DNA of 5,909 nt from Verrucomicrobiales bacterium (GTDB lineage Bacteria > Verrucomicrobiota > Verrucomicrobiia > Limisphaerales > UBA1096). The translations under genes were made by a program, and so were the position numbers. The stretch spans positions 1 to 5,909 of the forward strand of contig JAPPPH010000103.1 of assembly GCA_028817635.1 (NCBI GenBank), written 5' to 3'. Below, in pieces: positions 5,273 through 5,909 of this stretch (its first letter is position 1; each line of letters opens with the position of its first letter). Under the pieces are notes generated by a model. That model had not been told where the DNA came from and did not search any database. It saw only the letters and a list, made by a program, of their open reading frames with translations.

Positions 5273-5909
5273 GTGACGGATAGAAAATCAGGTATAATAA
5301 AACGCGCGGTGACTCCGTTTTTCATGCTTGGCGCCCTGGTTTTGGAGGCTTCGGCCATTCAGGATTCCCAGACGCAGGGGAATGACTATTCGGTGATTTC
5401 GAAGCGAAATGCGTTCAATTTATCCAATGAACCACCGCCTCGAAAGGAGACCGCTCCGCCGCCTGAGCCTCCGAAGAATCTCGATCTGAAGTTCACCGGA
5501 ATCTTCAAGTTGAAGGGTGTGGAGAAGGCTTGTTTGGCCGTGATCGACACCACAGCCAAACCACCCGAGACGAAATATTTACAGATGCCGGTGGGAGACA
5601 AGCAGGACTCTATCGAAGTCACAGCGATCGATGCCAAGACCGGTCTGGTCAAATTACTGCGAAATGGGACTCCGATAGAGTTGAGCCTTAGCAATGACGA
5701 GCACACTTTCAAAACTTCCGTGGCCAAGGCCCCGACGAAAAGTAGTTCACGCTCATCCTCCTCCAAGACGTCATCCCGATCATCGAGCAGTTCACGGTCG
5801 AGTTCCGGGGCATCGTTTGCCCGCCCAACACGCTCAAGTTCGTCCCCAACATCCGCAAGTCGGACAGCCTGTGGTTGTCGGGCGGTTCCCAGTCGGGGGT
5901 CCAATGAGG
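5273..5909 (+). CDS. Exported GspC/PilP-like periplasmic protein with Ser/Arg-rich tail, 3' end outside window
   Basis: The frame is open to the right edge. From GTG 5273 the protein begins with a signal peptide: basic residues (R4, K5, K10, R11), hydrophobic core FFMLGALVL and a likely cleavage after ASA (residue 28). Next comes YSVISKRNAFNL (39-50), the short motif that opens the periplasmic part of GspC/PilP-like proteins, then a Pro-rich linker (54-67). A small beta domain of about 80 residues follows (LDLKFTGIFKLKG to GLVKLLRNGTPIELSL). Residues 157-178 are 17 Ser with Arg, Lys and Thr, and the tail carries the motif VPSRGSNE. GspC and PilP link the inner-membrane platform to the secretin, which fits the secretin gene upstream; membership is inferred from motif and architecture. 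Start choice is uncertain: GTG 5258, GTG 5273, GTG 5309 and ATG 5324 are in frame, and 5273 gives the best signal peptide. Confidence 0.7.
   Translation, partial: MTDRKSGIIKRAVTPFFMLGALVLEASAIQDSQTQGNDYSVISKRNAFNLSNEPPPRKETAPPPEPPKNLDLKFTGIFKLKGVEKACLAVIDTTAKPPETKYLQMPVGDKQDSIEVTAIDAKTGLVKLLRNGTPIELSLSNDEHTFKTSVAKAPTKSSSRSSSSKTSSRSSSSSRSSSGASFARPTRSSSSPTSASRTACGCRAVPSRGSNE
5293..5298 (+). promoter_or_regulatory. Possible -10 box (TATAAT) near the start of the GspC/PilP-like gene
   Basis: A perfect TATAAT, but no good -35 hexamer is found 16-18 bp upstream and no TG extension precedes it. If it is used, transcription would begin near 5305 and only GTG 5309 or ATG 5324 could serve as start. 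If GTG 5273 is the start, it is merely coding sequence for the signal-peptide n-region. Confidence 0.3.

Noticed and set aside
5386..5904. Reverse-strand open frame at the right end
   Set aside because: The forward strand has an open frame with signal peptide, GspC/PilP-like motif and linker over the same bases. The reverse product is Asp/Glu/Arg-rich where it is opposite the Ser-rich tail, as expected of a shadow.
5746..5907. Alternative forward frame (ending TGA 5905-5907) suggesting a frameshift in the GspC/PilP-like gene
   Set aside because: It reads plausibly for about 50 residues, but the original frame stays open, keeps a coherent Ser/Arg tail and has the VPSR motif I associate with this protein type. 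A sequencing check could still be worthwhile.

Overview
The window (5,909 bp, moderately GC-rich, all convincing genes on the + strand) looks like a chromosomal stretch from a Gram-negative, probably Verrucomicrobiota-like bacterium. That guess rests on a very large secretin with many stacked N-domains, a small GspC/PilP-like periplasmic protein of a type I associate with that phylum, a class I ketol-acid reductoisomerase, and genes that lack clear Shine-Dalgarno sequences. It is an inference from protein style, not from a marker gene.

Layout. (1) 1-2961: the 3' part of a GspD-type outer-membrane secretin gene, cut by the left edge, with eight N-domain repeats followed by the secretin pore domain. 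(2) 2961-3491: a probable lipoprotein of unknown function, translationally coupled to the secretin through a TAATG overlap. (3) 3492-3640: an intergenic region holding a copy of a 12-bp palindrome, a candidate promoter and a terminator-like hairpin. (4) 3641-4114 ilvN (ilvH) and 4134-5159 ilvC: two branched-chain amino acid genes 19 bp apart, closed by a strong intrinsic terminator at 5178-5213. (5) About 5273 to the right edge: a partial gene for an exported GspC/PilP-like protein with a Ser/Arg-rich tail.

How the genes relate. The secretin, the coupled lipoprotein and the GspC/PilP-like protein fit parts of a type II secretion or type IV pilus-like envelope machine. The ilv pair makes the regulatory subunit of acetolactate synthase and the next enzyme of valine, leucine and isoleucine synthesis. 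The catalytic subunit (ilvB) is not in the window. The ilv pair interrupts the secretion-type genes and appears to have its own promoter and terminator.

The most unusual signal is a short palindrome, CTTGGCCAAG, present six times exactly and several times in degraded form. It occurs in genes, in a signal-peptide coding region in two different reading frames, between genes, and doubled to form the ilvC terminator. I see no mobile element, CRISPR array, tRNA or rRNA, and no clear new multi-gene system. The palindrome family, the expanded secretin and the coupled lipoprotein are the best leads.
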